This document shows positions 1 to 16,153 of a DNA stretch of 64,000 nucleotides, piece by piece (position 1 is the first letter of the stretch; every line of letters starts with the position of its first letter). The notes beneath the pieces are model-generated. The model did not search any database, was not told where the DNA came from, and saw only the letters and a program-made list of their open reading frames with translations. The stretch comes from Pigoraptor vietnamica. Its lineage: Eukaryota; Opisthokonta; Filasterea. A program made the position numbers and the translations under genes. The stretch lies in the NCBI GenBank assembly GCA_943704525.1, contig CALSCQ010000225.1, positions 24,274-88,273 of the forward strand, in the 5' to 3' direction.

Positions 1-588
1 GATTTCGTTTGTGGGTCTGTTTCTCATTTCATGAACAGTATTGATATTAAATGAACAGTTCGAAAAGAGTAAAATTTGTTAGCATCATTCAAATTGAAAA
101 TTGTTGTGGCTTTTTGAGAGATTTTGCTGTCCATTGAATTGGGGTTGCAATCCAAAACAAGTGACGTCAGGCGTCGGTCGTCTTATCCACCCGCGCCAAA
201 ATATGTATCTCTCAACACACACGCACAGACACGCACGCACACACACTCGCACACTCGCACACACACACACACACACAGGTAGCTGTCAAGCAGCCTCACA
301 CTTGCACTCGCACACACAAACGAACGTCGAAGTGCCACTCTCTTCGCTGAGCATTGCATCCCGTTTGTGCTTGCCTCTCTCCTGGAGAGAAGTTCCCGCG
401 TTGTTTTCGACTGCGCAGAGGGCATTCCGTTGCGTTTTCCGTGTGCGTCCTTTCTCTCTCGTTGTCTTCGGTGTCGAGACAGCCGCCCTTGACCGTGCGA
501 AACTCGTCTGCGTCGTGCGTTGCGGCCGCAGTGCCAGCGAATTGCAACCGAGCCCTCGCTTTGGAACGCGGTGCCGGCAACTTCGCGA
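1..588. other. 5' spacer of the SAM gene, with imperfect CA tract
   Basis: No convincing coding region is seen. Imperfect CA/CG-dinucleotide sequence runs from about 215 to 278. The part after about 300 is likely promoter or 5'UTR for the + strand SAM-domain gene that starts at 589. Open frames here are low-complexity His/Thr or Val/Cys translations of the repeat and were not called. Confidence 0.6.
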
Positions 589-1736
589 ATGGGCGACGTC
601 TACCAATGGGTTGAGCGCGCGGGCCTCGTGCCGCAGTGGCTCAAGTTTAAGAAGTTCAAGACGCTCGACGAGGTGATGGCGCTGACGGACGCGGACCTCT
701 CGGCCATGGGCATCAGCGACGACGACAAGCGCGCTCACATCATGACGCAGATTACCGCCCTGAAGAACGGCGGCGCGGCCGGAGAGAAGACACCACAGCG
801 CCCTGCGCCCTCCTCCACAAACTCTGTCGTGCGACAGCGAGCGGCGACCATCTCGGTTGTCCAGCCCACGCCGGGAAAGCCGTTTGGAGCCACACCCCCA
901 CGGCCGCTACCGAAGCCGTCGGCGCCTCGGGCTGAGGGCGGTGAACCGTCCACGCCCGTAGCTGCTTCTGCACCCGCGCCAGCTGAAGGGACGCCCAAGC
1001 CTGAAGAGGAGAAGAAGGCGGACGAGGACAAGAAGGGGGAAGGGGACGCCTCAACGCCGCGCCGGTCGTCGGTCACTAACCTCGCCAAGGCATTCGCGTC
1101 GGCCGCAGAGCCGAAGACCCCGCCTGTCGTGCTGCCGAAACCGAAGCCCGTGCGGAGGGAAACGTCGCACGAGGCGCCGTCAGAAGGCTCCGAAAAGTCC
1201 GACGGATCGGAAAAGTCGGCGGCCCCTTCGACGCCCATTCGGCGGCTAAGCCTCCCTATCACGCTGAACGTGCAGGCGCTGAGTCCAATGGCGCGCCCAC
1301 CGGTGAAGGAGAAGGTCGAGGAAGAGGAAGAGGGGGCCAATGGTGGGTGGACGCCGCCGGGCATGGTCGCGAATGTCTTGCGTGGCCTGTACGTGTGCAG
1401 ACCCGCTCTCCGACCCATACTTCCCCTGCATGCTCCATCAATTCTCACTCTCGAATCGTCGTTGCAGCCCCTCTGACGAACGTCGTCAAGTCGCGCCCGC
1501 GCCAGGAGAACAAGCGGCGACCGTCGCGCAGCACGCTGCGTGCATCGCGGTTGGGTACGGCCGAAGACCAGGCGGCGTTCGAGGCGCTCATGGCGTCGGG
1601 CGGCGTGGACAGCGGCGATGCGGCGGCGACGGAAGCTGCGGGGCCGGCGCAGAACGGCACGCTTACGAACGGCGATGGCGTGCACGACGAGAGCGACGGG
1701 TCGCGGCAGACGAGCGAGGAAGTGCCGGCGCAGTGA
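589..1736 (+). CDS. SAM-domain protein with long disordered Pro/Ser/Glu tail
   Basis: Two exons, 589–1342 and 1468–1736, give about 340 residues. The 125-nt intron starts GTGGGT and ends TTGCAG; a split codon joins the exons cleanly. The start is the ATG at 589, which begins MGDVYQWVERAGLVPQW. Residues 1–60 form a sterile alpha motif: a W near residue 7, then FKTLDEVMALTDADLSAMGI and a final helix. SAM domains usually mediate protein or RNA binding, so this is probably an adaptor. The rest is low-complexity, rich in P, S, A, E and K, with many SP/TP sites that suggest phosphorylation. There is no membrane segment. The SAM call is firm; the function is unknown. Confidence 0.8.
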
Positions 1737-1987
1737 TTAAGGCCGTCGGTGCTTGAACCACATGAATTTGCGTGCATCGCTGTTTTGGGTTTGTGCTTTC
1801 GTCACGTTTTGTCACTTGTCAGAGTGGCACAATTCTCCATTCTCGCCCCACTTTTCACTCTTGCTGGCAGTCGCGTTTCCTCTGCGCGTTGCGTGTGCTT
1901 TGTCTTCTCCAATTGCTGTAAAAAGATTCTTTACTATCTATTCCTCCCCTTTCTCTCACATTGAGCACGTGAACGATGCCGTTTTGT

Positions 1988-5008
<3,021 letters not shown>

Positions 5009-5455
5009 CGACAAAAGCGTCACATGGTGACGATCCGAAAGTCGCAGTCCTTCGCCTCTTATTCGAAGGATTGCTCCAACTTCGCACCCTTTGCGGCACT
5101 CGCACACGTCAACGAGACGCTCGAGTGAGACCACTCCACCGCGCAGCTCTAAGACCGGTATACAGATTTCAATGGTGCGCACGTCACTGTCGGTCACACC
5201 GAAGTTCGAGAGGGGGTCCAGACTGTCCGCGGTCACATTGTCCAAGCGATAACCCGTAGATGGTTAACTAGGCACACGTCATTGTTGCTTCCCACCTCAC
5301 CATTTCCGTTAACATGCACGAGATTCGTCTCAATTCCGCATGACATTAAGAGCGCGGCTGTGGCGTGGTTCAGGCCTGTGTCGAAGTACACACTACTGCG
5401 CGTCGCAGTCCGCAATTCACTCAGCCCGGCGCCGAGCGACCCGGACTGCGCCGAA
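5009..5455. promoter_or_regulatory. Divergent intergenic region (PIGZ / RING-like gene)
   Basis: About 450 nt separate two head-to-head start codons (5008 on −, 5456 on +), so this must hold both promoters and 5'UTRs. No TATA box or other specific element stands out. The open frame running into 5456 from 5282 has no ATG before 5456. Confidence 0.5.
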
Positions 5456-7048
5456 ATGGAGAGTGTAACAGTTAACGCCGCCGAGGGATTTGCGGAGTGG
5501 TCGACGGTTGCACCGACATCCGAAGCGCTCGAGGCGTACGCGGGCGTTTTCCTCAGCATCTCCCTGGCCATCTCTCTGCTGTGGTCGATGCGCTACTACG
5601 CGCGACAGCACTCTCAGCTCAAGGAGGGAGAGTGCAGCGTGTGCCGCAGCGACGCGACGCTGACCGTTCGTCGCCTGCATGCATGCGTCGATGACTGTCC
5701 GTACGCGTGCGAACTCTGCTGGCGGCAGTACTTACTCGGACAGATCGGCAGCCTGCACCAACTGCAGTGCATGCGTCCCGCGCGCGCGGGCGAGGCTCCT
5801 CACGAAGTGCACGCATACGACGTGCTCGGGCGCGCCTTCACTCCCCGTCTGTGGCCTGCACTCGCCGGCGCATACGTGCTCACACTTCCCCGTCGTCGCC
5901 TGCGCGTGCCCGCCTCCCTTCGTTTCTTGCTATCGGCTGAATTTCTTCTCCGTCCCGTCGAACTGGTCGTAGTCGGCTCTTTGTTCGTCCTCTCAAATGG
6001 CTGGAACGCCGCGCCCGCGTTCACGCCGGCCATGACGCGCACGGCGACCCGACTACTCTTTCTGACGGCGCTCACTCCGAACCCCATTCCCTTTCTCTGG
6101 CCGTGGCTGCCTCTCTACTGGCTGTATAGCGCGCTCGTCTCGTGTGTCGCGCGTGGGCTCAAGCTCTTCTTCTTTCCGCTCGGCCTTGCCGTGGAGTACG
6201 TGGGCGTGTGCGCGCTCGTTTATGGCGTGCAGCAGGCCGCCCAGTGGCCGTTTGTGCAGGACGTATTAACGAGCACCGACCGCTTCGTCGATTTCGCTCT
6301 CGAGGGCATGCGCACGCTCGTCGAAATGGCGACTGTGGTCGCGCGGGCCGCAGGGCACTTCCAGCATACGTTGCGCCGCGATTGGGTACGCATGAGCCCG
6401 CTCGGCCGAGGGACGTGTACCTGTCTGACGGGTGCCGGTACTCTTTACCTCGCTTATCGCTGCACGTCTGTGCTATGGCTCGCAGTTTGGTACCCGAGAC
6501 TCACTGCGCTGTTGGTGGTGGCGGCGGCCGGGGCCTTGTCGCACAGCCCACGCGTGAGGGACGCACTGGACGCGGCGGCGGAAATGCGCCGTGCTGAGAC
6601 GGCGAACAGACCGGCTGAAGCGCCTGATGCAGTGCGACCCCCAGCGGAGCCGGTGGGTCCGACGCCTCATCAGACGAACGTGTGGCAGGCGTATGTGGCC
6701 GAGGAGCAACGCATGGAGGCGACGTATAGGATGTGCCCACACTGCCGGCGGGTTGTGGAGAGGGTCGCCGGGTGCAACGACATGGTGTGCGGGCGCGACT
6801 TCCACGCCGCGCAAGCGCAAGGCACACCCGGATGTAACCAGCCGTTCCAGTGGAGCGAGGCGCCGCGTTACGTGGCCAGCACCCGCTGTACCGAGTCATA
6901 CATCGCCGGTGAAAGAGAAGTCAGTGGTAGCCTCCGTGGTCCAGCGACGTCGACGCATGCCAACAACGTCAATATGTGCCGGCAACGTCGGCGCGCGCGC
7001 GTTGTTACAAGAGATGACACAAAACGCATGGGTGTACAAAGAAAATAG
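5456..7048 (+). CDS. Multi-pass membrane protein with C-terminal RING2/IBR-like Cys motif
   Basis: A single uninterrupted exon of 530 residues. 5456 is the first in-frame ATG (MESVTVNAAEG). A hydrophobic helix at about residues 25–45 is followed by a Cys cluster beginning CSVCRSD with later CVDDC and CELCW, resembling a treble-clef zinc finger. Four or more membrane helices fill the middle. Near the C terminus comes MCPHCRRVVERVAGCNDMVC then a DFH and a CNQPFQW. This spacing resembles RING2 (Rcat) of RBR ubiquitin ligases (CPxC, then GCNxMxC), although it lacks a complete RING1–IBR–RING2 module. It may be a membrane-anchored ubiquitin ligase-like protein; no orthologue was recognised. The stop is 26 nt from the stop of the convergent BTB–LamG gene. 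Confidence 0.7.
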   Translation: MESVTVNAAEGFAEWSTVAPTSEALEAYAGVFLSISLAISLLWSMRYYARQHSQLKEGECSVCRSDATLTVRRLHACVDDCPYACELCWRQYLLGQIGSLHQLQCMRPARAGEAPHEVHAYDVLGRAFTPRLWPALAGAYVLTLPRRRLRVPASLRFLLSAEFLLRPVELVVVGSLFVLSNGWNAAPAFTPAMTRTATRLLFLTALTPNPIPFLWPWLPLYWLYSALVSCVARGLKLFFFPLGLAVEYVGVCALVYGVQQAAQWPFVQDVLTSTDRFVDFALEGMRTLVEMATVVARAAGHFQHTLRRDWVRMSPLGRGTCTCLTGAGTLYLAYRCTSVLWLAVWYPRLTALLVVAAAGALSHSPRVRDALDAAAEMRRAETANRPAEAPDAVRPPAEPVGPTPHQTNVWQAYVAEEQRMEATYRMCPHCRRVVERVAGCNDMVCGRDFHAAQAQGTPGCNQPFQWSEAPRYVASTRCTESYIAGEREVSGSLRGPATSTHANNVNMCRQRRRARVVTRDDTKRMGVQRK

Positions 7049-7074
7049 GGAAAACAATATACATACATTTGTTC

Positions 7075-8444
7075 TCAGGACAAGCCGTGCGAGAACCGCC
7101 TCGCGTGCGCGTAATAATTGTCCACGACCTCGTAGTCGGCGAGTGCGCGGTCGTACACGCGCAGAACGCCCACGCTGCCGTCTATATGAGAGTTGCCAAT
7201 TAAATGATGCGCCCCTATGGCCAACAGCCGCGAGACATCGTCGCACTCGTCGTCCGCTTGCGCCGGCGAGGGTGGGACGCTCCCACTCAAACGCCCGTCC
7301 CGAAACACGCGCGCGGAACCGTCCGCCGCCCACACACCGACAATGTGCATCCAGCGGCCGAGGGCGGGCGTGCCAGCCTGCGCTCGCCGTTCGCCAGAAA
7401 CAAGCGCAATCTGCGGCGACTCGTCCGCAGTTTTGTGGGTGCGGTCGTGCAGATGAAGGGCGCGGCAATGGCCCCCCGTGCCACTACCGACCAGAAATCC
7501 CAGCCCGGCCGTGATGGCGCGGAGCTTGACCCACACCTCGATGCTACACGCGGGCAGACAGGACGGGTTTACATCGACGGGCGCAAGCGTGCGGTGCATG
7601 TCGGACGCGAAACGAAAGGCCGCGCACGTGTGACTCGGGATGAAGAGGGGCGCCGTCGGTGGAAAGTGCGCGTCGTTGCCGTGACCGCTCGCGTCGTGCC
7701 AGCGATGTCCGCCGTGCGTGAGCGTTCGCGAATCGTTTGCATCGAGGCACGCAATCAGGCCATCGACGACTATTCCCTTCAGCGGACCCTCCGGCGACGC
7801 AGTCGTCTCCGAACCGAGCGGATATTCGTACATGTGGGAGTCGGAAAGCGCAAAGCCCTCGTCGAAGCCAAGCGACAGACGCAGTGCGTTTGCGACGGCA
7901 TCCATCCCAAAGTATTCGGCCTCGATCAACAGAGAGAGTTGTTCCGCGCGCGTCTCCGGCACGATGATCTTGCCCGTGCGTAGGAAGTTGAGCAACATCT
8001 CAAAATAAACGGGGCTCCTGAATTTGCGAGTGCGAGGGAGTCCGGCATTAGAGAGAGTAACGTCAAGCCTTTTTTGCGCCGCGGAATACAGAGACACCTT
8101 GTGTGTGCGCAATTCGCAAGATTCAACTTTGTGCGTGACACACACCGGTCGAAGAAGTAGTGGCCACTGCCGTCCGTCGGTCCCTGCGGCTCTCCTTTGT
8201 CGTTGTCCTCACGCAGCATCACCGCCAGCAGCGAATGCCGCGCCATCACGGTGCTCCGTCGCGTCGTAAAGAGCTTCCCTCCCACATTGAAAGTCACAGT
8301 TGGATCCGAAGACAGAGCGGCTGGGCTTGACATTCGCAGGCTCGCCCGTGACGCGATGCGAAGACTCTCCTGCCGACCCCCTACGAGGGCGGGCGGATCC
8401 CCCGAATTGCACTCCATTTGCTTCGATGGAACTGCGTTGTGCAT
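7075..8444 (-). CDS. BTB/T1 (KCTD-type) domain protein with LamG-like C-terminal domain
   Basis: Two exons, 8146–8444 and 7075–8017, give 413 residues. The intron donor is CG/GTGTGTG and the acceptor TTCAG, and the codon joins as FFDRSPVYFEML. Residues about 45–150 form a potassium-channel tetramerisation (T1/BTB) domain: TVTFNVGGKLFTTRRSTV, then YFFDR, then EMLLNFLRTGKI and EAEYFGMDAV. The remaining 240 residues look like a concanavalin/LamG jelly-roll, with IEVWVKLRAI, GRWMHIVGVWAADG, FRDGRLSGS and GVLRVYDRALADYEV. KCTD proteins often serve as cullin-3 adaptors. There is no signal peptide or membrane segment, so a cytosolic BTB protein carrying a ligand- or sugar-binding fold is likely. The start is an ATG with no upstream in-frame alternative nearby. 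Confidence 0.85.
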
Positions 8445-9052
8445 CTCTCCGCTCGCGCTTGTATGGTCAAGGGAAGCGACCGTGTCAGCAACTTTTTCTC
8501 TGTGTGGTGAAGTGTGAATTTTCTCTCTGTTACACCTCCATCCTCGAGTAACATAAACAGAATCACGTGATTAACATCACGTGAGTAAACATTGTTGAAT
8601 CTGTTGTCATGGCGATGCCCTTAGCTATGAGCGACCGCAAATAATTTTCAGTTTGGTACTTTGGCCATAATGAGTGGGCGCGCTAATAATCTGTTCGTGG
8701 TGGTTGTCCACTCACATGCCACTCTCTTTTCGAATGTGTGTGTGTGTGTGCCTCTCTCTGTCTCTCTCTGTCTCTCTCTCTCTCGCGGTGTGCCCCTGTA
8801 TTGCCCCACTGGGTCAAAGTTCCAAGAGGGCCCATCTCCCATCTACTTGTCTGCTCGCGCATTAGCACAAGCGTGATCTTGGAGTGCTTGTGGTGTTGTA
8901 GCAGTTCGCAAAGTCGCATGATGCGCTGTGGACTTTGCTGACTGCCTTACGCGCGATTAGAGTGACGAGCTTGCCATCGGCCGTCGGCCATAGAGGTAGG
9001 GGAATCACATCACGCGTGCATGCGACTATCTGTGAATTGCGTGTGTCGGATA

Positions 9053-9111
<59 letters not shown>

Positions 9112-9129
9112 TGTGTGTGTGTGTGTGTA

Positions 9130-9161
<32 letters not shown>

Positions 9162-9276
9162 TGTGTGTGTGTGTGTGTGTTGTGTGTGTGTGTGTGTGCG
9201 GGCGCATGCGTGCGTGCGCGTGTGCGTGTGTTCGCGACGCTCACTTTGAGTCTGCAATGTCCGTAGTGCTGCGAAA
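8445..9276. promoter_or_regulatory. Divergent intergenic region with GT/CT microsatellites
   Basis: It lies between start codons at 8444 (−) and 9277 (+). It holds a GT-then-CT tract at about 8736–8784 and a long GT tract at about 9055–9235, close to the RPGR-like start and probably in its 5'UTR or promoter. No gene or RNA was recognised. Confidence 0.55.
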
Positions 9277-11636
<2,360 letters not shown>

Positions 11637-12237
11637 GGCTTCCGTGTCCAGACGCCGACCCGCATGGGGCGCATCCTTTCGTACGAGGAAGCGTGCGCGA
11701 GGGCTTGTCCTCCGTTGTCGCGCTGTTACTCTGCGGGAGGCGCGCTCTGTGCGTGTGAAGGGCTCCGCCATTGCGTGCTTTTGCGTTACGTCCGCCGCCG
11801 CTGCCGCCGCCGTTTGCTGTCGTTTTGCGCATGCGTACACTCACAACAAAACATAACCGCACACACTCAGTTTGCTGAACCCCTATTTTCGTTTCCGTCT
11901 GTCGCCTCGGGACGAGAGCGCGTCTCCCGGCTATGTATTAAAGAGATGGAAGTCTGACTGCATGACTTTCACCATTCAAGAAAAACCTATTTAGTTCGTG
12001 AGCCTGGAGGCGTCACTCATCGAAGCGCGTCCGTGCACACATAGGCTGTGTGTCGCAACGCCGTCTTAAGAAGCCGTCACCTAAGAACGCCGCCACGGAT
12101 CACCCCTCATTGCCTGGTCACCTACGAGCGCCACCCTAATTGCCGAGCCACTTGTGTCCTCTTACCACAACCCATCTGTGTTCCCACTTCCGCGGTCCAG
12201 CGATTTAGTGACCCGCCACCCCACCCCCAATTCCCGC
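11637..12237. other. Convergent 3' spacer
   Basis: About 600 nt between the stop of the RPGR-like gene (+) and the stop of the ankyrin–kinase–KEN gene (−). It should contain both 3'UTRs. Several ORFs cross it but none resembles a protein family. An ATTAAA hexamer at about 11938–11943 could serve the + strand transcript. Confidence 0.5.
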
Positions 12238-15200
12238 TCAATAATACATGATGTCGCGGTCCCGGTGGTAGTCGCCTCCCCGCCGCCTCCCGCGCCCCTG
12301 GTATCCCCCTCGATACGGGCGCCGCCGCACAACATCCATCGACGGACTGTCCGGTGCAAGCAGGCGGCCCTGGTCGCTCTCGTACATGCCTTCGCCGCGA
12401 TACCGCCGAGGCTCGCGCCCATCGCCATCGTCCCACTTTCCCCAGCGCCGGCCGGGCTTGTGCGGACGGTACGGTTGCTGTTGTTGCTGCTGCTGCTGTT
12501 GTTGTTCAGACGGCTCCAGGCGCGCATCCTCGAGGCCGGTTACGTAGAATTGCGGCGAACCTCCTGCAGGAGACATATCGCGGTCGCTCCGGCCACCGCG
12601 GCCGCGACGGTCATCCCGCTCGTTCCACCCACGCCCTCGGGTCGCCTTCCCCTCTCTGTCGCCCCTGTCGCTGCGATCAGGGTGATCGGACTGTTGCTGG
12701 TGCTGCCCGCGGTCGTACGGCGGACGGTATTTTGTGGATTGCGGCCCCGGTTCGACGAGGGTGGCTGGTGGCTGCGTGACCCACGCCTCAAACTTATCCG
12801 CGGGGCTGGGCAGGCCGAGTGTCGACGCATGAAGTGGCTCTTGGTGCCCGCGACCGTACGAGACCGGCGTCGCGTCGCCTCCAGTGCCGCTGACAGGGGT
12901 TCCGCTCGCGTCGCTGCGATACGACATGCCCGAACCCGCGTCCGACGCTGCGTCGGAGCGGTCGTCGATTGGAATCGTAAAATCGGGGACGTAACCCATG
13001 GCTTCGGCGCGGTGCAGTTGTGCCTCGAGCGAACGAATGCGCTCGTCTGCGACGGCGAGTTTCTCCAAAAGGCAGTCGCGTTCCGTGCGCTGGGGTGCGC
13101 TGACCCAGAAAAAGCGAAAGAAGGCCGGCTTTGTCCTGAAATGGGCACGCACGGCGCGATAACCGACCATTATGGCAAACGGAATGTGCCGCTCCAAAAA
13201 GTACTCGATCACCTAAGGGGAGTCAAAATTGAGTATAACAAAGACAGACGGAAGATAAGCACGTCGGACAAACAAAACGAAAAACGAACAGAGTGTGCGC
13301 GAATCGCAAGCGAATGATAGCGCGTGAGCACGAGCGCGAGTGAACAGCAAGTACGACGACAATTACGATCCCATGCGTCCCTGCGGCAGGCCCACCGACC
13401 TCGTTCTTCGACCCGTGCCCCTGCGCGTCCGAGTGGTGTATAATCATGTTGCGGCAAAAGCGAATCGCGTCCTTCGCAGACGGTCGATACGTCTGAAACT
13501 TCGCCTCACGTGACCAGTGCCCTTTGCTCGGAGGCACGCTCATGAGGTCCAGCCAGCACCGCGACGTCGGATGTGCCCGAAAGTACTCGACGGCAAAGTC
13601 GGCCTCAAGCGAAGCGAGAAACGACTCGAACGTCAGCGACGTCGCCGCACGGCCCGACTTCTCTCCTTGTATGACAAACTCGTTCAGTTCGGCCAGAAAT
13701 TCGATGCGCTGCGCGCGGTCCCAGAAGAACGGGTGCGCGAGGCAGTCGTCCGCAGTGTAACGCTGCACGTTCCCCGCGCGCACCGTGGGCGTGGGCGTGC
13801 TCGGGGCCACCATGCAGCACAGCAAGTCCTCCAGCTCGGCCGACAAGGGCTGTCCGAGGAATGTGCGGTTCGTAGTGATGGGCATCGATGCGACGGACGA
13901 ACGGACTCTCGCGAGGTCCATCGCGTGAAGCTCGCCCTCCAAGTCAATGGAGCTGGGGCTACGTGTCATGCGCACGCCGTTCGAAGGCGACGGCGGACGC
14001 TGCGACGCGGGGAAGCCCTGCAGCGAGTGGGGCACGTCCAGCGTCGGCGTCGGAGCAGTGTTCACGTGCGAACCGGGCTCTGAGGGCGGGTGAGGGTGCG
14101 CGTCGGGGCTCGCAAACGCGCTACACGCCAGCAAATTGCGCACGTCGAGGAATCGGCCGCCGGACACGGCGTGGTAGAACACGTGCGCGAGCGAGTAGAC
14201 GTCCGCAGGCTTTCCTGGGGGCTCTCCCTCGGGAATGTACGGCTTCGTGCGTGCCGACACGACGCGAAATGGGCGGACGACGTGGACGCCGTCGTCGTCC
14301 GCATGCTCTGCGGCCTCGCGTCCGGACAGCTCTCCGCCGATGCCCAGGTCACCGATTTTGCCCTGAAGGCTCATGGAAACGTACACATTCGGAGGGCATA
14401 TGTTACCGTGGACAACGCCCGCGGCCGCGTCCGGGTGGCCAATGTTGAGCACACGTGCGGAATGGAGAAACGACATGCCGTCCGCGAGTCCTCGCAGAAA
14501 CCACGCGACGCTGTCGGCAGGGAAAGCGCCGCCGTCGTGGGCCTGCCACGCACCCAAGAGGGCGGCCAGCGCGCCAGTGTCCGCGAGATCGAAAGCGCAT
14601 CGCTCCATGACGACCAAGAGCGCACCGGCGTCCCGCACGCGCTCGCTGTGCAGGTAGTTGACGATGTTGGGGTGGGCGCCGCCGCTGGCGAAGATGCCGG
14701 AAAGCAGCTTGATCTCTCGCATGCACTCCCTGTACGCTTCGTCCTTGTCTTCGCGTGTCGCGGGGATGCGGGCCACCTTGACGGCGACGAGGCGGCGCGA
14801 GAACGTGCCAAACACGCCGGCAAACACACGCGGATTTTCCGGGTGGACGCGGTCGAGCGAGTGCGAGTAATCGACGATGAGTTCGTTGCGCGCACACACA
14901 AGGCAGCGAACGGAGGGACCCGTGGCATCGGTTGACAGCGGCTCACGAAGGAGGTACAGGCACTTGACGTGGCGTGCGAGGTCGCGAATGCGCTCGGAAA
15001 GCGTCTGAAAGCGCCCGTTAACAGAATTAGCAGCACATTGCGAGGAGAGAAACGCACGCGGTGTTGACATTGTTGGTAACGATTCATATGTTTCACAGGG
15101 AACGCGTGTCTCGCTGCTCGATCCCACACCTCTGACGCTGCAAATCGGTCGCGAAGGAGGCCCGCGATCGTGCGCGCGATGTCGTCAGAGGGCAAATCCA

Positions 15201-16153
15201 TTCCCGCAGGATTCATGAGGGACCTGGCGCACATCGAGTGAGTGGGGAGACAAGGCACACACTCATGCAATCGTGGGACCACAGTGGATATGCGGCGCAG
15301 ACACAGCGCTGCACTCGTGTAATCAATGTGACGCAGACGACGAATAAGCGCGCGTGGCAAACTGACAGGTAAGAAGCAGCGCGTATGCTCATACGCGCAC
15401 GATGGCGCAGAAGCTAAGTATGCGCGCGTATCGAACAGGCAGAGATGCAGCGCCTGACTCGTGCACTCACCGCGTGATTACGTGTCTTGCGTAGTCATAG
15501 CCCCCGTCGCGTTCGTCCGGAATGGGAAAGCCCGGCGCCGTGACGACGTCGAGCACAGCAAGGGAGATGGCTTCCTTCAATCCGAGCTCCGTTCTCTCCA
15601 GCGATTCGCACGCAGCCGACACGTTCACAAACGCCGTTAGATCAGCCACGCGCCGCTGCAGAGCCACATAAGTGGGCCCATCGCCTCCCGTGCGCAGGTC
15701 GTTGAGCGCTTTGTCCAGTGCGTCCTTGCACAGTTTGTGGTACTCGTTGTTAACAACCGCCCCGCGCGCGAGGAGAAACGTCGCGAGATCAATGCCAGAC
15801 GCGCGCGGATTCACACATAGACAGGCGATCGCAAGGGGCGTGACGACGGCTGAATCCGATGAGCTGGACGGGACGCGAACGGCAGCATTCGCATTTGCAC
15901 CGTGGCGAAAGAGCGCATCCACGCAGTCGATAGTGCCGCTGCTGATGGCATGAATAAGAAGCTCGTCCACGTGTGCCGCAGCAGCCGCAGCGCCCGTTAC
16001 GAGGGCCCACTCAAGACACGCGTGATGTGCGTTGTCAATAGCGCGTCGAGCGACGTATAAAAAGTCCGATGAGGCATCGCCGCCGTCCGGAGAGCGAAAG
16101 CACGGCATGCCCCCCGCACACGCTGGCAACGGAGCAGCGGGCGGAGCGGCCAT
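12238..16153 (-). CDS. Ankyrin–pseudokinase–KEN endoribonuclease (RNase L/IRE1-type)
   Basis: Four exons, 15471–16153, 15130–15223, 13400–15004 and 12238–13212, give about 1118 residues. Exon 1 holds at least two ankyrin repeats (DELLIHAISSGTIDCVDALF with HGANANA; TPLAIACL with LATFLLARGAVVN). A kinase fold follows: VAVK lysine near residue 335, alpha-C YRECMREIKLL, then VVHGNICPPN where HRDLKPxN is expected, DLG in place of DFG, and KPADVYSLAHVFYHAVSGG. Loss of the HRD aspartate suggests a pseudokinase. From about residue 683 a KEN nuclease domain starts (HPFFWDRAQRIEFL). It keeps TYRPSAKDAIRFCRNMIIHH, which carries the Tyr, Asp, Arg-Asn and His expected of the RNase site, and ends VIEYFLERHIPFAIMVGYRA. 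A coiled coil, polyQ and an RGG-rich tail follow. The exon 3/4 donor (GAG/GTCGGT) is the least certain join. Confidence 0.82.

Noticed and set aside
5282-5455. N-terminal extension of the RING2-like gene
   Set aside because: The frame is open but contains no ATG before 5456.
12154-13317. Long open frame on + strand (387 codons)
   Set aside because: It lies opposite the KEN gene's last exon, has no family motif, and its composition mirrors the RGG/polyQ tail of the real gene.
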